Positions 10,212 through 20,200 of a stretch of 64,000 bases of DNA are shown piece after piece. Both the position numbers and the translations under genes were made by a program. Origin of the DNA: an uncultured Muribaculaceae bacterium. GTDB taxonomy: Bacteria; Bacteroidota; Bacteroidia; Bacteroidales; Muribaculaceae. The stretch is from assembly GCA_934555895.1 (NCBI GenBank), contig CAKTFH010000007.1:10770-74769 (forward strand), given 5' to 3'. A model generated the notes under the pieces. It searched no databases. It was given only the letters and a program-made list of their open reading frames with translations, and was not told the DNA's origin. Every line of letters starts with the position of its first letter. Position 1 is the stretch's first letter.

Positions 10212-10772
10212 ATGAAAAGAATTATCTATGCTATAGCGCTTCTGGTAGTGGGCCTGCCGTTGCTCAACTCCTGCAGCAAAGATGACAGCTACAGGGATGT
10301 GTGGGAGGATTACCGCGACTGGCGTAACGAGAACCTCACCTGGCTTGCAGAACAGGAGACTGTAATAGATGACAAGACCGGCGAGCCGTTCTACACAAAA
10401 GTTGTAGCACCGTGGAATCCCGGCTCATACGTGCTCTTCCACCGCTTCAACGACCCGGCCGAGACAGCAGGCAACCTCACGCCCATGCTCACCTCCACCG
10501 TGACCGTCACCTACCAGCTTCACCTCTACAACGGCGAGTTGGCCGATGACTCGAAGGGGCTCGAAGGTGGCGTGCTCACATCGCAGCTATCGTCGCTCAT
10601 TTCCGGATGGCATATAGCCATGAGCCAGATGCATGTAGGCGACACAGTGCAGGTTGTAGTACCCTATACAGAAGGCTACGGCGCCCAAAGTTCGGGTAAT
10701 GTACTCCCCTACTCTGTGCTCCGCTTCAACATAAAGCTGAAGGATATACCCCACTACGAGACCCGCCCCTGA
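10212..10772 (+). CDS. FKBP-type peptidyl-prolyl isomerase lipoprotein
   Basis: A 186-residue exported protein with lipoprotein signal (lipobox LNSC, Cys 21). The C-terminal half fits a divergent FKBP domain: GWHIAMSQMHVGDTVQVVVPYTEGYGAQ followed by LPYSVLRFNIKLKDI. These match the conserved MxxG-xxxxxxxPxxxGYG and closing strand of FKBPs. The segment before it is a dimerisation or membrane-distal region (DVWEDYRDWRNENLTWLAEQE). Expected role is prolyl isomerisation or chaperoning of exported proteins in the periplasm. Such lipoproteins are common in Bacteroidales. Paired with lemA; a terminator follows. Confidence 0.85.
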   Translation: MKRIIYAIALLVVGLPLLNSCSKDDSYRDVWEDYRDWRNENLTWLAEQETVIDDKTGEPFYTKVVAPWNPGSYVLFHRFNDPAETAGNLTPMLTSTVTVTYQLHLYNGELADDSKGLEGGVLTSQLSSLISGWHIAMSQMHVGDTVQVVVPYTEGYGAQSSGNVLPYSVLRFNIKLKDIPHYETRP

Positions 10773-10788
10773 TTTACAATAAAACATA

Positions 10789-10832
10789 ATGCGCTCCCCT
10801 GCCATGCCGGTGGGGAAGCGTATCTTTTTATC
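10789..10832 (+). terminator. Terminator after the FKBP-like gene
   Basis: An imperfect stem (ATGCGCTCCCC with GGGGAAGCGTAT) is followed by CTTTTTA. It lies between the FKBP-like gene and the GH18-like gene. Confidence 0.6.
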
Positions 10833-10859
10833 AAGAATTCAATCTCCCTGTAACCAATC

Positions 10860-12167
10860 ATGAAAAAACTACTACTCACAGCATCGCTCATTGCAGCCTG
10901 CGCCGTAGAAATGTGCGCGGAATCGGCCATCTATGCCTGCGGCCACATACGCCGCCAGCGCCCCAATACCATAGAAACCCTCCGCAACTCGGGTTATACC
11001 ACTGTGATACTCTTCAACGTGAATGTGGAGAACGACGGCTCGCTGACCACAGATTTCAGCTGGAGCTCGCAGACTGCCGCCGAAGCCGGAGGCATAATCT
11101 GCCGTGACGGAGAGTATATCTTCGACCGGTATCAGCCCGAATATATCAACGACATAAAATCAATACTCGAGCAACCCACATCGGTGCAGCGTCTGGAGAT
11201 ATGCATAGGCGGATGGGGCAACGGTTCATACGGCCATATCCGCGACTTCATCAAGGCTCACGGCACCGACGAGAACACCATGCTCTACCGTAACTTCAAA
11301 GCGCTCAAGGAGGCTATCCCCGAGATTGAAGCCGTGAACAACGATCAAGAGCAGGATTACGACCTCGAGACTGCCATAAAATTCCACTCTATGCTCGCCA
11401 AGATAGGCTACAAGACCACCGTGGCTCCATACATGAACCGCAACTACTGGCGAGACCTCGTGTCGGCCCTCAATACCGAAGCCCCCGGCACATGCGATAT
11501 GGTTTACCTCCAGACCTACGGCGGAGGCGCAAACAACAATCCCAACGACTGGAAAGTGTTCGGCGATATTCCTATGCTGGTTGGTTTCGACTGCGAGGCA
11601 AACGACAACATGACCACAATGGAGAACCAGTTCAAAAACTGGCGCGACAAATGCGGCGTCGTAGGCGGATTCCTGTGGAACTACAATAGCGAGGCCCGCG
11701 TGCAAGGCGACTGGGCAACAGCCATCAACCGCATATTCCATAAACCGGAAGGCACGCCAGCAGCCACCTTCCATGCCGACACAAACTACCTCGGCTACAG
11801 CGTGGGACTTCCAGTGGGGTCATACACGTTAGGCGAAATGGCACGCCTCGGCATCAAACCCAAAGATATCGCATCGGTGAAAGTAGAGCCAGGCTACAAG
11901 GTGACACTCTATCAGGGCGGTAACTTCGACGGCACATCGATGACAGTCACCGAATCCAAAAACACCCTGTCACGATTCAACAACCGCACATGCTCCATCG
12001 TTATAGAGCCCGACGGGCAGGGTGCCGCGGAGGCTCCCGTCGCCGATGCCGACTCTTATCCCGCCAGCTATTTCAACCTTCAGGGACAGCATATAGAAGC
12101 CCCCGCTCCGGGCACCCTGTGCATCAGAGTGAGCGGGGCGGAGGCGACTAAAATTTTTATCCGCTGA
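10860..12167 (+). CDS. Secreted GH18-like protein with beta/gamma-crystallin-type domain and C-terminal sorting tail
   Basis: A 435-residue secreted protein. After a signal peptide (about residues 1-20) comes a TIM-barrel domain (21-300) with GH18 features: the strand LEICIGGWG (112-120) and the segment VNNDQEQDYD, where Asp162 and Glu164 align with the last D and E of the DxxDxDxE motif. The motif is otherwise degenerate, so chitinase activity is uncertain and glycan binding is possible. Residues 306-385 resemble a beta/gamma-crystallin fold (GYKVTLYQGGNFDG ... NNRTCSIVI). The end (SYFNLQGQHIEAP ... KIFIR) resembles the short C-terminal tails of secreted Bacteroidales proteins. It has its own terminator-bounded position and is convergent with trxB. 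Confidence 0.75.
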   Translation: MKKLLLTASLIAACAVEMCAESAIYACGHIRRQRPNTIETLRNSGYTTVILFNVNVENDGSLTTDFSWSSQTAAEAGGIICRDGEYIFDRYQPEYINDIKSILEQPTSVQRLEICIGGWGNGSYGHIRDFIKAHGTDENTMLYRNFKALKEAIPEIEAVNNDQEQDYDLETAIKFHSMLAKIGYKTTVAPYMNRNYWRDLVSALNTEAPGTCDMVYLQTYGGGANNNPNDWKVFGDIPMLVGFDCEANDNMTTMENQFKNWRDKCGVVGGFLWNYNSEARVQGDWATAINRIFHKPEGTPAATFHADTNYLGYSVGLPVGSYTLGEMARLGIKPKDIASVKVEPGYKVTLYQGGNFDGTSMTVTESKNTLSRFNNRTCSIVIEPDGQGAAEAPVADADSYPASYFNLQGQHIEAPAPGTLCIRVSGAEATKIFIR

Positions 12168-12196
12168 CATCAGCCAGGCGGTGTGTCACGCGCACA

Positions 12197-13138
12197 TCAT
12201 GCGTCGATAAGGAAGCGGTCGGCATCCATGGCGGCGCGGCATCCCGAAGCGGCAGCATTCACAGCCTGCTGATAGATGGGGTCGGCGCAATCGCCTGCGG
12301 CAAACACCCCCGGCACGCTGGTGGCAGTAGAAGGCGAAGCCACTTTCAGATAGCCCTCGGCATCCATATCTACCTTGCCACGGAAAATTTCGGTATTAGG
12401 TGTATGTCCGATTGCAAGGAAAAATCCGTCAATTGCCAAATCGAAACGACGCTCCTGCGGAGTGTCAACATTCTCCACCACATGAGCGCCTTCAAGCACT
12501 TCACCACCATAGAGGCTGAGAGTATTGCAGTTAAAAAGCACTTCAATATTCTCGGTCTCCTCAATACGGTGCTGCATTACTTTCGAGGCACGCAGGAAGG
12601 GCTTACGCACAATCAGATATACTTTTTTCGCAAGGGAAGCGAGATATACGGCTTCCTCGCAGGCGGTGTCGCCACCCCCCACAACAGCCACAACGCGCTT
12701 ACGGTAGAAAAATCCGTCGCATGTGGCGCAGGCCGACACACCCATGCCCATGAACTGACTTTCACCGGGGATGCCCAGATAACGCGCCGAGGCGCCTGTT
12801 GAGATAACAACGGTTTCAGCTTCTATTGTGTCCCCGTTGTCGGCCGTGAGCCTGAACGGACGGTGGGAGAAGTCGACCTCGGCAATCTGCCCCATGCGGA
12901 TATCGGCTCCAAAACGCTTGGCCTGCTGACGAAACTCATCCATCATCTGCGAGCCATTGATACCCTGGGGATAGCCCGGGAAATTCTCTACATCTGTAGT
13001 GGTAGTGAGCTGGCCGCCGGGCTGAGGACCCTCAAGCACTATGGGTTTAAGATTGGCACGCGAGGCATAGATGGCCGCGGTGAAACCGGCAGGACCGCCT
13101 CCTATGATGGCACAACGGGTTGTGTGGGTTGTTGACAT
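12197..13138 (-). CDS. trxB: Thioredoxin-disulfide reductase
   Basis: This flavoenzyme uses NADPH to reduce thioredoxin in the cytoplasm. It has 313 residues, the normal length. FAD-binding GGGPAGFTAAIYASRANL is near the N-terminus, the redox-active CxxC is in ACATCDGFFYRKR, NADPH-binding GGGDTACEEAVYL follows, and the FAD C-terminal motif is FAAGDCADPIYQQAVNAAASG. It is the last gene of the ftsK-lolA-trxB run, 51 bases after lolA, and faces the GH18-like gene with only 29 bases between stops. Confidence 0.97.
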   Translation of the reverse strand: MSTTHTTRCAIIGGGPAGFTAAIYASRANLKPIVLEGPQPGGQLTTTTDVENFPGYPQGINGSQMMDEFRQQAKRFGADIRMGQIAEVDFSHRPFRLTADNGDTIEAETVVISTGASARYLGIPGESQFMGMGVSACATCDGFFYRKRVVAVVGGGDTACEEAVYLASLAKKVYLIVRKPFLRASKVMQHRIEETENIEVLFNCNTLSLYGGEVLEGAHVVENVDTPQERRFDLAIDGFFLAIGHTPNTEIFRGKVDMDAEGYLKVASPSTATSVPGVFAAGDCADPIYQQAVNAAASGCRAAMDADRFLIDA

Positions 13139-13189
13139 GGTCTTATGATAAATTTTATGAGTTTTATATAATCAATGCAGGAAAGCTCA

Positions 13190-13807
13190 TTAACGGAGGT
13201 CTACAATCTCCACTCCGGGATATTTTTTCGCATCGAAACGGAAAGCAGATGCCGCAGGAGCTTTGACTTTCTCTATTTCCTTGATTTTTATTGAAGTGAC
13301 AGCACCGTCAGTGGTGTAAAAAACAATCTCTGAAGGCAGTGATGTGGCCTGCGACACGGCTAGCACTATTTTGGAATAGTCGGATTGCCCTTTCGGCTTG
13401 AGCTCAAGCATGTCGAAACCTGCTGGAGCCGTGAGGCGCCGTGCGGTGTATTCTGCCCGCAGGCTTTCCATTATGGCAAACGGATTGACCTGTGTAAGTT
13501 CGTCGGCTGTAGGCTCCGACACGCTCACTTCGCTTGTTCCGAGTGAATAGGTCCACTGCGTGCGTCCGTCATACCATGTCTGCATGGCCTGTGTTGAGAG
13601 GTGGAAGCGGCTGCCGGCGAGAAGGATGTCGCCGGTAGCTGTCTCGCCGTTGTATTTTACCGAAAACGAGGCCTTCAGTGCCGGCATGCTTTTCATTGCC
13701 TTGGAGGTGCGTGTCATAATGTCGGCCGCCGTAGGAATAGCGGCGAAGGCCGGGAGCGAGACCATCAGCAGCATTATTGCCGAAAATATTTCGCGGAATT
13801 TCTTCAT
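13190..13807 (-). CDS. lolA: LolA-like outer-membrane lipoprotein carrier
   Basis: A 205-residue periplasmic protein with a clear signal peptide (residues 1-22, ending AFAAIPTAA). The mature part follows the LolA pattern: an N-terminal helix (ADIMTRTSKAMKSMPALKASFSVKYNG), then beta strands making an open barrel (GDILLAGSRFHLSTQAMQTWYDGRTQWTYS; SEVSVSEPTADELTQVNPFAIM). LolA carries lipoproteins from the LolCDE exporter to the outer membrane. This is a divergent Bacteroidetes version, so the exact role is inferred. Its start codon lies 6 bases from one arm of the inverted repeat element at 13813-14159, which therefore forms its whole upstream region. Confidence 0.75.
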   Translation of the reverse strand: MKKFREIFSAIMLLMVSLPAFAAIPTAADIMTRTSKAMKSMPALKASFSVKYNGETATGDILLAGSRFHLSTQAMQTWYDGRTQWTYSLGTSEVSVSEPTADELTQVNPFAIMESLRAEYTARRLTAPAGFDMLELKPKGQSDYSKIVLAVSQATSLPSEIVFYTTDGAVTSIKIKEIEKVKAPAASAFRFDAKKYPGVEIVDLR

Positions 13808-13812
13808 ATCTT

Positions 13813-14159
13813 AGAGCTTGTTTAATAATAAATGTTACGGGCAGGGCGGTCAGTCGTCGCGCAGATTTTCGCTTGCGATGAGGGAGTTATGGGGGTCCAT
13901 AACGACCGAAGAACAAGCGGAAAGATGCCGGCGAATGGCCGATTGAAAGTATTATTTTCATACAATTAACATATTTTTACTATTATTTCATGGACGGAGG
14001 TAAATTCCTATGATTATAAAATCACCTTTGCTTCGCATATCTTGGCCGGTTTTCGTCCTGTTCCTCAGTCATGTACTTCAGTACACTCCTTCGTCACATG
14101 GCGAAAACCGTCTCAAGCTATGCGACCCTGCCGGCAACATTTATTATTAAACAAGCTCT
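13813..14159. mobile_element. 347-bp gene-free element bounded by 24-bp perfect inverted repeats
   Basis: The left end (13813-13836, beginning AGAGCTTGTTTAATAATA) is an exact reverse complement of the right end (14136-14159). Similarity continues inward for about 100 bases in each arm: both contain GGCAGGG, then TTTTCGC, then GGAGT, then a hairpin, then GAAC. The hairpins differ in sequence but both pair: GTTATGG/CCATAAC around GGGT at 13886-13903, and TGTAC/GTACA at 14072-14085. This is therefore two diverged inverted copies of one structured unit. No ORF or clear target duplication is seen. Candidates are a MITE, a bounded repeat pair or a structured RNA family. Confidence 0.6.
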
Positions 14160-14198
14160 TAATTGATAACGGATTGACTGATGATGCGGTTCATGGCA

Positions 14199-17114
14199 TC
14201 ACAGAGAGTGAAGGATATCCTGCAGCCCGATCATGTCGACAAGCACCTGGCGGGGCTTTCCTCCCGACACCGGCGCCGGACCGACTATACCAACGGCCTC
14301 GAGCTGATCCATTATTTTGCCCGCGCGGGCAAAACCGATGCCGAAACGACGCTGTACTGCTGTGGTGGAACCGATACCGGAGTTCACCACAGCCTCGGCA
14401 ACTTCGTTGAAAAGCACATCGCGGTCACCCAATGTGCCTGCGCCGGCGCCAAGGCCCATCGAACCGGAGCCTTCATTTTCCATAGTAGGCTCGGGCAGAA
14501 TGTATGCTGTGGGATAACCGGCCTGCGACTCTATGTGGTGGCAGATGGCCTCCACCTCGGGTGTGTCGATGAAGGCACACTGCACTCGGGTGAGATTGCC
14601 GTTGTGCATGAACAGCATGTCGCCGCGGCCGATGAGCTGATTGGCTCCGGGTGTATCGAGGATGGTGCGGGAATCGACCATGGATGTCACACGGAAAGCT
14701 ATACGGCCCGGGAAGTTGTTTTTAATCATGCCGGTAATCACATCAGTTGAAGGGCGCTGTGTGGCCACAATCATGTGTATGCCCACGGCGCGGGCCTTCT
14801 GCGCGATACGTGCCACAGGCTTCTCGATTTCTTTGCCTGCCACCATTAGAAGGTCGGCAAACTCATCGATAATCAGCACTATATAGGGCATGAAGTGATG
14901 GCCACGGTCGGGCATGAGACGCTTCTGCACAAACTTCTCATTGTATTCAGCGATATTGCGCACTCCGGCATCGCGGAGCAGGGCCAGACGGTTATCCATC
15001 TCGGTGCATAACGATATGAGAGTGGGGAGCACCTTGTCCATCTGGGTTACCACAGCCTCCTCCTCATCAGGCAGCTTGGCCAGGAAATGGCGCTCGAGCA
15101 CGCTATAGAGGCTGAACTCGACCATTTTTGGGTCTACAAGCACAAACTTCAGCTCAGCGGGATGGCGTTTGTAAAGCAGAGATGCTATGATGGCGTTGAG
15201 GCCCACCGATTTACCCATACCGGTCGCACCGGCCACAAGAAGGTGAGGCATTTTGGCGAGGTCGGCCACAAACACCTCGTTGGAAATGGTGGCGCCCATG
15301 GCCATGGGAAGCTGTTCCTTGCCTTCGATGAAACGCTTGCTGCTCAAGATGCTGCGAATCGATACCGTCTGTGGGTCTTTGTTAGGCACCTCGATGCCGA
15401 TGGTGCCCTTGCCGGGCATGGGCGCTATGATGCGGATGCCAAGGGCCGAGAGCGACAGGGCGATGTCATCGCCGAGGTTTCTGATTTTGGCGATACGCAC
15501 GCCCTCGGCTGGGATTATCTCATAGAGAGTCACCGTAGGGCCCACAGTGGCCTTTATCTTGCTGATTTCGATGCCGTAGTCGTTGAGGGTCTTGCGGATG
15601 CGGGCCTGATTCTCCTCCTGCTCGTCGATGTCAACGATGTTTTCTTTCTGAGGTATGTCGCGCAGAAGGTCAACCGACGGCTTCATATAATGCGAGAGTT
15701 CGGCAGTGGGGTCGTAAAGCTCTGTACGCCCCTCGTCGGCTGTCTCTATCTGTTGTGTAACCACCTCTATTTCCTCAGGGGAAGTTTCCGCTACTATCTC
15801 AGCACTGACTTGAGAATGAGGCTGCTGCTCTGGCTGATGGGAGGGTCGTTCCTCGGGCTGATGGGAGGGTTGCCCGGCGGGAGGCTCCGGGGGAAGATAA
15901 CGGGCATGGTCAGCGATGGCATAGGGGTCTTCGGCCGCCGGAACGGAGTCGTCGAAGCCCACCGTAACCGGAACGCGAGGCTCTTCGGGCTCGTCGTCGG
16001 CATGGGCGGCTGCCGTTTCATCCTGTGCCGCCTCGCGACGGTCAGCCGCATTCATGGCTTCACGCACCCTTATGCGATCCTGTTCATGCTCGTATCTCGA
16101 CTGCTCGAGTTTCTGCAGATATGCCCGGCGCATGGAGCGCCAACGGCTTATCAGACGGTAAATATCGTTGATAAACACATAGCATACGGCCACGATGGCC
16201 AATGCGCTCACAAGCGCGGCACCCACCCAGTCGGTATTGGCCACGAGCCATTGGTTGACATACTGGCCGTGGTAGCCTCCGAGATTATAGTCGGTGCCGA
16301 GCCAGAGCGACACAAGGCCGAGAGCGAGCGATGTTGTGATGCCAACAAGCAATGTCTTGAATGTAAGTGACCAGAAGGATATCTTGCGCAATCCCATCAG
16401 TCCTAGTCCGAGAAGCACCAGATAGACAAGAAGCGCTACCGAACCAAGGCCGAAGCCCTCGACAATCACGGTGTGAGCCAGACGGGCGCCCACTGGGCCT
16501 GCCGCATTGTGTACATCGCCGGCTGCAGCCATCTCGCCGATTGTCTGCGATGTCACGGCACTCTGGTCTTCTGCTCCTGTGCGGAGAAACGAAATGGAAG
16601 CCACGGCCATATAGACCGCCACAAACACGAGCGCCACTCCTAAAACAGCATGGAAGCGTCTGTCGCACAGGAATTTCACCACCGCATAGTCGTGAAACGG
16701 CTTGCGGGGCTTTTTCTCTTTTGGCTTGGCTGACTTGCGCGAGGGCTGTGAGGCATTACGGCTCTGGGAAGACGGCGCCGATGCAAGCCGCTCGGCTGGT
16801 TCTGTCTCACGGCGCGCGCGCTGGCGGCTTCGGGGTCGCTCGTTGTCGCGCTGACTGTCGCGCATATCCCCTCGGCGTGATACGGAGTTTTCCGGGCGCC
16901 TGTCGCGGTCATCTATATCAGAGTCGTATTGGTCGCGATAAGTGCGGTCAGGGTCGTAGCGCGAACCGTAAACCGGGCCGTCAAGTTCATCGTCGTAATA
17001 GTCTCGTCGGTCAGCGGCGCTATAGCGACGCCTACGTTCGTCACGGTCAAATGAATCGCGGCTGTTGCCGCGATTGTCATATATATCGTCTCTCATGTAG
17101 CGTTCTTCTCTCAT
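14199..17114 (-). CDS. ftsK: DNA translocase FtsK
   Basis: FtsK is the septal ATPase that pumps chromosome ends and aids dimer resolution and division. From 17114 the protein has 971 residues. A longer frame to 17165 overlaps a TAAATTTG promoter element, and 17096 is another possible start. It begins with about 140 residues of very charged Arg/Asp-rich disorder (RDDIYDNRGNSRDSF ...), then four membrane helices (about 140-330), a Gln/Glu/Pro linker with repeated QPSHQPEERPSHQPEQQP, and the motor: Walker A LVAGATGMGKSVGLNA, Walker B YIVLIIDEFADLLMVAG. The C-terminal winged-helix gamma domain is present (AVVNSGIGSTTAVQRRFGIGFARAGKIMDQLEAVGIVGP). It is 80 bases from the upstream PorW-like gene. 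Confidence 0.95.
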   Translation of the reverse strand: MREERYMRDDIYDNRGNSRDSFDRDERRRRYSAADRRDYYDDELDGPVYGSRYDPDRTYRDQYDSDIDDRDRRPENSVSRRGDMRDSQRDNERPRSRQRARRETEPAERLASAPSSQSRNASQPSRKSAKPKEKKPRKPFHDYAVVKFLCDRRFHAVLGVALVFVAVYMAVASISFLRTGAEDQSAVTSQTIGEMAAAGDVHNAAGPVGARLAHTVIVEGFGLGSVALLVYLVLLGLGLMGLRKISFWSLTFKTLLVGITTSLALGLVSLWLGTDYNLGGYHGQYVNQWLVANTDWVGAALVSALAIVAVCYVFINDIYRLISRWRSMRRAYLQKLEQSRYEHEQDRIRVREAMNAADRREAAQDETAAAHADDEPEEPRVPVTVGFDDSVPAAEDPYAIADHARYLPPEPPAGQPSHQPEERPSHQPEQQPHSQVSAEIVAETSPEEIEVVTQQIETADEGRTELYDPTAELSHYMKPSVDLLRDIPQKENIVDIDEQEENQARIRKTLNDYGIEISKIKATVGPTVTLYEIIPAEGVRIAKIRNLGDDIALSLSALGIRIIAPMPGKGTIGIEVPNKDPQTVSIRSILSSKRFIEGKEQLPMAMGATISNEVFVADLAKMPHLLVAGATGMGKSVGLNAIIASLLYKRHPAELKFVLVDPKMVEFSLYSVLERHFLAKLPDEEEAVVTQMDKVLPTLISLCTEMDNRLALLRDAGVRNIAEYNEKFVQKRLMPDRGHHFMPYIVLIIDEFADLLMVAGKEIEKPVARIAQKARAVGIHMIVATQRPSTDVITGMIKNNFPGRIAFRVTSMVDSRTILDTPGANQLIGRGDMLFMHNGNLTRVQCAFIDTPEVEAICHHIESQAGYPTAYILPEPTMENEGSGSMGLGAGAGTLGDRDVLFNEVAEAVVNSGIGSTTAVQRRFGIGFARAGKIMDQLEAVGIVGPAPVSGGKPRQVLVDMIGLQDILHSL

Positions 17115-17152
17115 TAGCAATGTGATAAAGTGTTTGGTTGAAATACCAATCA

Positions 17153-17160
17153 CAAATTTA
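17153..17160 (-). promoter_or_regulatory. -7 promoter element of ftsK
   Basis: TAAATTTG on the minus strand, 39 bases before the chosen ftsK start. No -33 TTTG is seen at 19-21 bases, so the call rests on the -7 match. It supports a start at 17114 or 17096. Confidence 0.4.
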
Positions 17161-17245
17161 GACAAAAAACATGAGATTTCTACGACGATAGAATAAAAAC
17201 AAGGTAAAATTTACAAGCAGCAAACCGCGGCCGAAGTAATGGCCG

Positions 17246-20200
17246 TCAGTCGAGCAGGGGGTCGTCGCCTTCCGAACCGTCAGGATAGTCAGGAAGCACG
17301 GGTTTCTGCTTTGTCGGAGCCTTGGGTGCAGGTGTTTTGGGCTTCGCGGGAGAAGAAGGCGTAGTGGTCTTGGCAGGCTTCTCCACAGGCTTTTCAGGAG
17401 CCGATGGGTTGGCCGGTATGGCGGGTTTCGCAGGAGCTTTAGCCTTGGTGTCAGGTTCGGCGGCTGCGGGTTCGGGCTGAGTCGGCTCTTGTGCGGGCTG
17501 TTCGGCGGCAGGCGGCTCTGCAGCGGGTTGCTCTATGGGAGTTTCAGCTTCGGGCACAGATTCCGGCTGTTGTTGCTCGGACTGTTCCTCAGCAGGCTGT
17601 TCGGTTACCGGTTGCTCTTCAGCAGGTTGAGTTTCAACAGGCAGCTCTTCAGGTTGCTCTTCGGGCATACCCTCCGATGTGCCGAAGATGTCTGGCGGCA
17701 GCACCGCCTCTTCAGTGTCACGGTAGGTCTTATCCTGCATGTAACGGAAATAGTCATCGAACGAGCGGCCACTCTTCAGCAGCTTGTCGAAGTTGTCGAC
17801 GGAAATCACCACGGGGCGTACTTCGGAAGGCAGCTGCAAATCGGCGGACTGAGCCATCACCTTACGATAATGGTTGATTTCCTCCACATTGCGGAACCCT
17901 TTAATGATAAGAAGGCCGAGGCGTCCGAAATTCATCTGTTCGAGGTCGAAGTCTTTCACCACGAACGACTTGAAATTATGACGGGCCACATCATAAAGAA
18001 GTCCGTTAGGCGAGATACGGTCGGTGGGGAAGAGGAGTATCAGATACTGTGCGGCCTCGGGGTTGAGGTCGAACTCAAGCTCACCCTCGTTGGCCACAGC
18101 GGTGGAGTCGTTGCTGAGGCGGATATCCCACAGTAGTCCGCGCATGTTGCTGCCCGAGTTTTCGGCCAGTTTGCGTCCGAGCGCCAAGCCTTTGAGATAT
18201 GACGAGGCATATGGGGAGATGTCGGTGTCGGGATAGCGCTGAAGCATCTCGAGAAGTGTCTCGCGGAAGGCATCCTGATTTTTTTCAGTCACATATGCAA
18301 GAGCCTCAAGGAACATGAACTTCGGCATCAGTCGGGTGAGCGGGAAATCCTTGCGCACCTCCTTATAGATTTTGTGCACGAGGGCATTGTCGTTGGCCAT
18401 ATAAGCCTCGAGAGCCTCGTCGTAGAGCGAGTTCTCACGCTCGAGCATACGACGCAGCGACTCCACATAGTTCGGGTCGCGGAGAGCCTGCCCGTAGTTG
18501 GAATCGGGGAATTCCGAAAGTATCAGCTGACGATAGTGCTCTGCCTTAGCCGTGTCGCCCGAACGCATGAACATGAGATACATATTATAATATGCATCAA
18601 GGCGATAGATGTTGTCGGGATAGCGTGTGAGCAGGGATGTGAACTCGGTCTCGGCGCTGTGGAAATCCTCAAGCTTGTCCTTCAGTATAAGGCCCATGTT
18701 ATACAGTCCCTCCTGGATGATGTCGTTGGCGGTCTGCTTGTCGGCATCGGTCGTGGGTATCTGCTTTAGATAGTATTCTGGGAAGTGTGGATCGTTCTCC
18801 TTCTGGCTCTCCTCAGCAGTTTCTTCCGACTCCTGTTCGGCGGCATCGCCTTCGGTGTCGCCTTCGGCCGACGCGTCGCCTTCTTCGGCAGAGCCTTCGG
18901 TACCAGTGCCGAAATCGTTGAAGTTGAATGTAGACTTGTTGCGACGGCGCCAGTCATCCTCCAGGCGTCGGTTGCCCCATTTGCGCTGGAACTCAGTGCG
19001 GCCGGCGTTTTTGGTAGCCGTATTGTAGAAATACCACGAATCGTCGCCATTGTTCATGGCGAATGTCTGTGGCGCCTTGGTGTTGCCGGCGAGGTCGGAG
19101 GCCTCTGCGTCGCGGTTGGCCAGAAACTCCTCACGGGCGGCAGCCTCGGCCTCCTCTTTCTCCTTCTTTTTCAGTTCCTCGATTATGTGGTTCACGGCCG
19201 CAAGTTGCTCTTCCGGTGTCATGGCCGCCAGACGGAGCAGCGAGTCCTGAAGCTCTACATTCTCGGAGTAGACGGCCAGCTCGTCGAGCAGGTCGGAACG
19301 CTTCTTTATGGCACGATAATCGGGATATGTCTCGGGCAGCTGCGGCACAGCCTCGGCATAGCACGGCTGTGCCTTGGCATATTTCCGCAGGTCGTAATAT
19401 AGGCTGCCTAACGTAAGCTGTGATATGGCCTTCTCGATACCATTGCGGGTACTTTTCTCAGCGGCGAGCTCATAGTTGGCTATGGCGTTGGCGGTATCGC
19501 GGCGCGAGAGGTAGAGGTTGCCTATGGCATAATATATCTGGTCGAGATATTCCTTGTTGCGATCGTAGCGTGTCATACGCTTGAGCGCGTTCACCTCAGG
19601 CTTGATGTCGGTGCCCGAGAACACCTCGCTTTGCTTGATGCGCGCATTGAATTTCGTGCGGTACGAGGCCGACGAGCTGCTGCCTGCTTTGTGGAAAGCC
19701 TTGTATGCGGCATCGCGCTGTCCGGCGAGCGAATATATCTGGCCCAAAAGGAACCACAAGCGGGTTTTCTGGGCTCCATTGCTCAGTTTTATGGCCTCCT
19801 GAAGCGGGGGGATGGCCTTGGCATACTCTTTCGAACGTATCAGCCAGTCGGCCATGGCGGTGTTATAGAGCAGTTTGAGCCGCTTGTTCACCAGTTGCTC
19901 GGGTTTAATCCTCGTGAGGATGGTCTCAGCCTCATATAGCCAGTCCATGGCACAATATGAGCGTGCCTCCCACAGCTTTGCCTCTGTGACGGTGTTGGGT
20001 AGCCAGGTGAAATGCTTGGAAATATAGAAGAAGGTGGCTGCCGAGCCGAGGAAGTCGCCGTTCATGAACTGTGAGCGACCCATCATCATCCACGAATTGT
20101 GGAGAAACGGGTTATACTCCTCGCGCTTCATCCATGCCTTATACTCGGGGTCGGAACTTTTCCCGGCCTTCTTGGCAGGCTTTTTCTTGATGGAGCGCAG

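Noticed and set aside
13813..14159. Decayed insertion sequence with terminal repeats
   Set aside because: No transposase remnant or target duplication is visible, and the similarity reaches deep into both arms with paired hairpins, so a simple IS relic is the weaker reading, though not excluded.
15087..16370. 427-codon open frame antisense to ftsK
   Set aside because: Lies wholly within the conserved ftsK coding sequence and has no recognisable domain.
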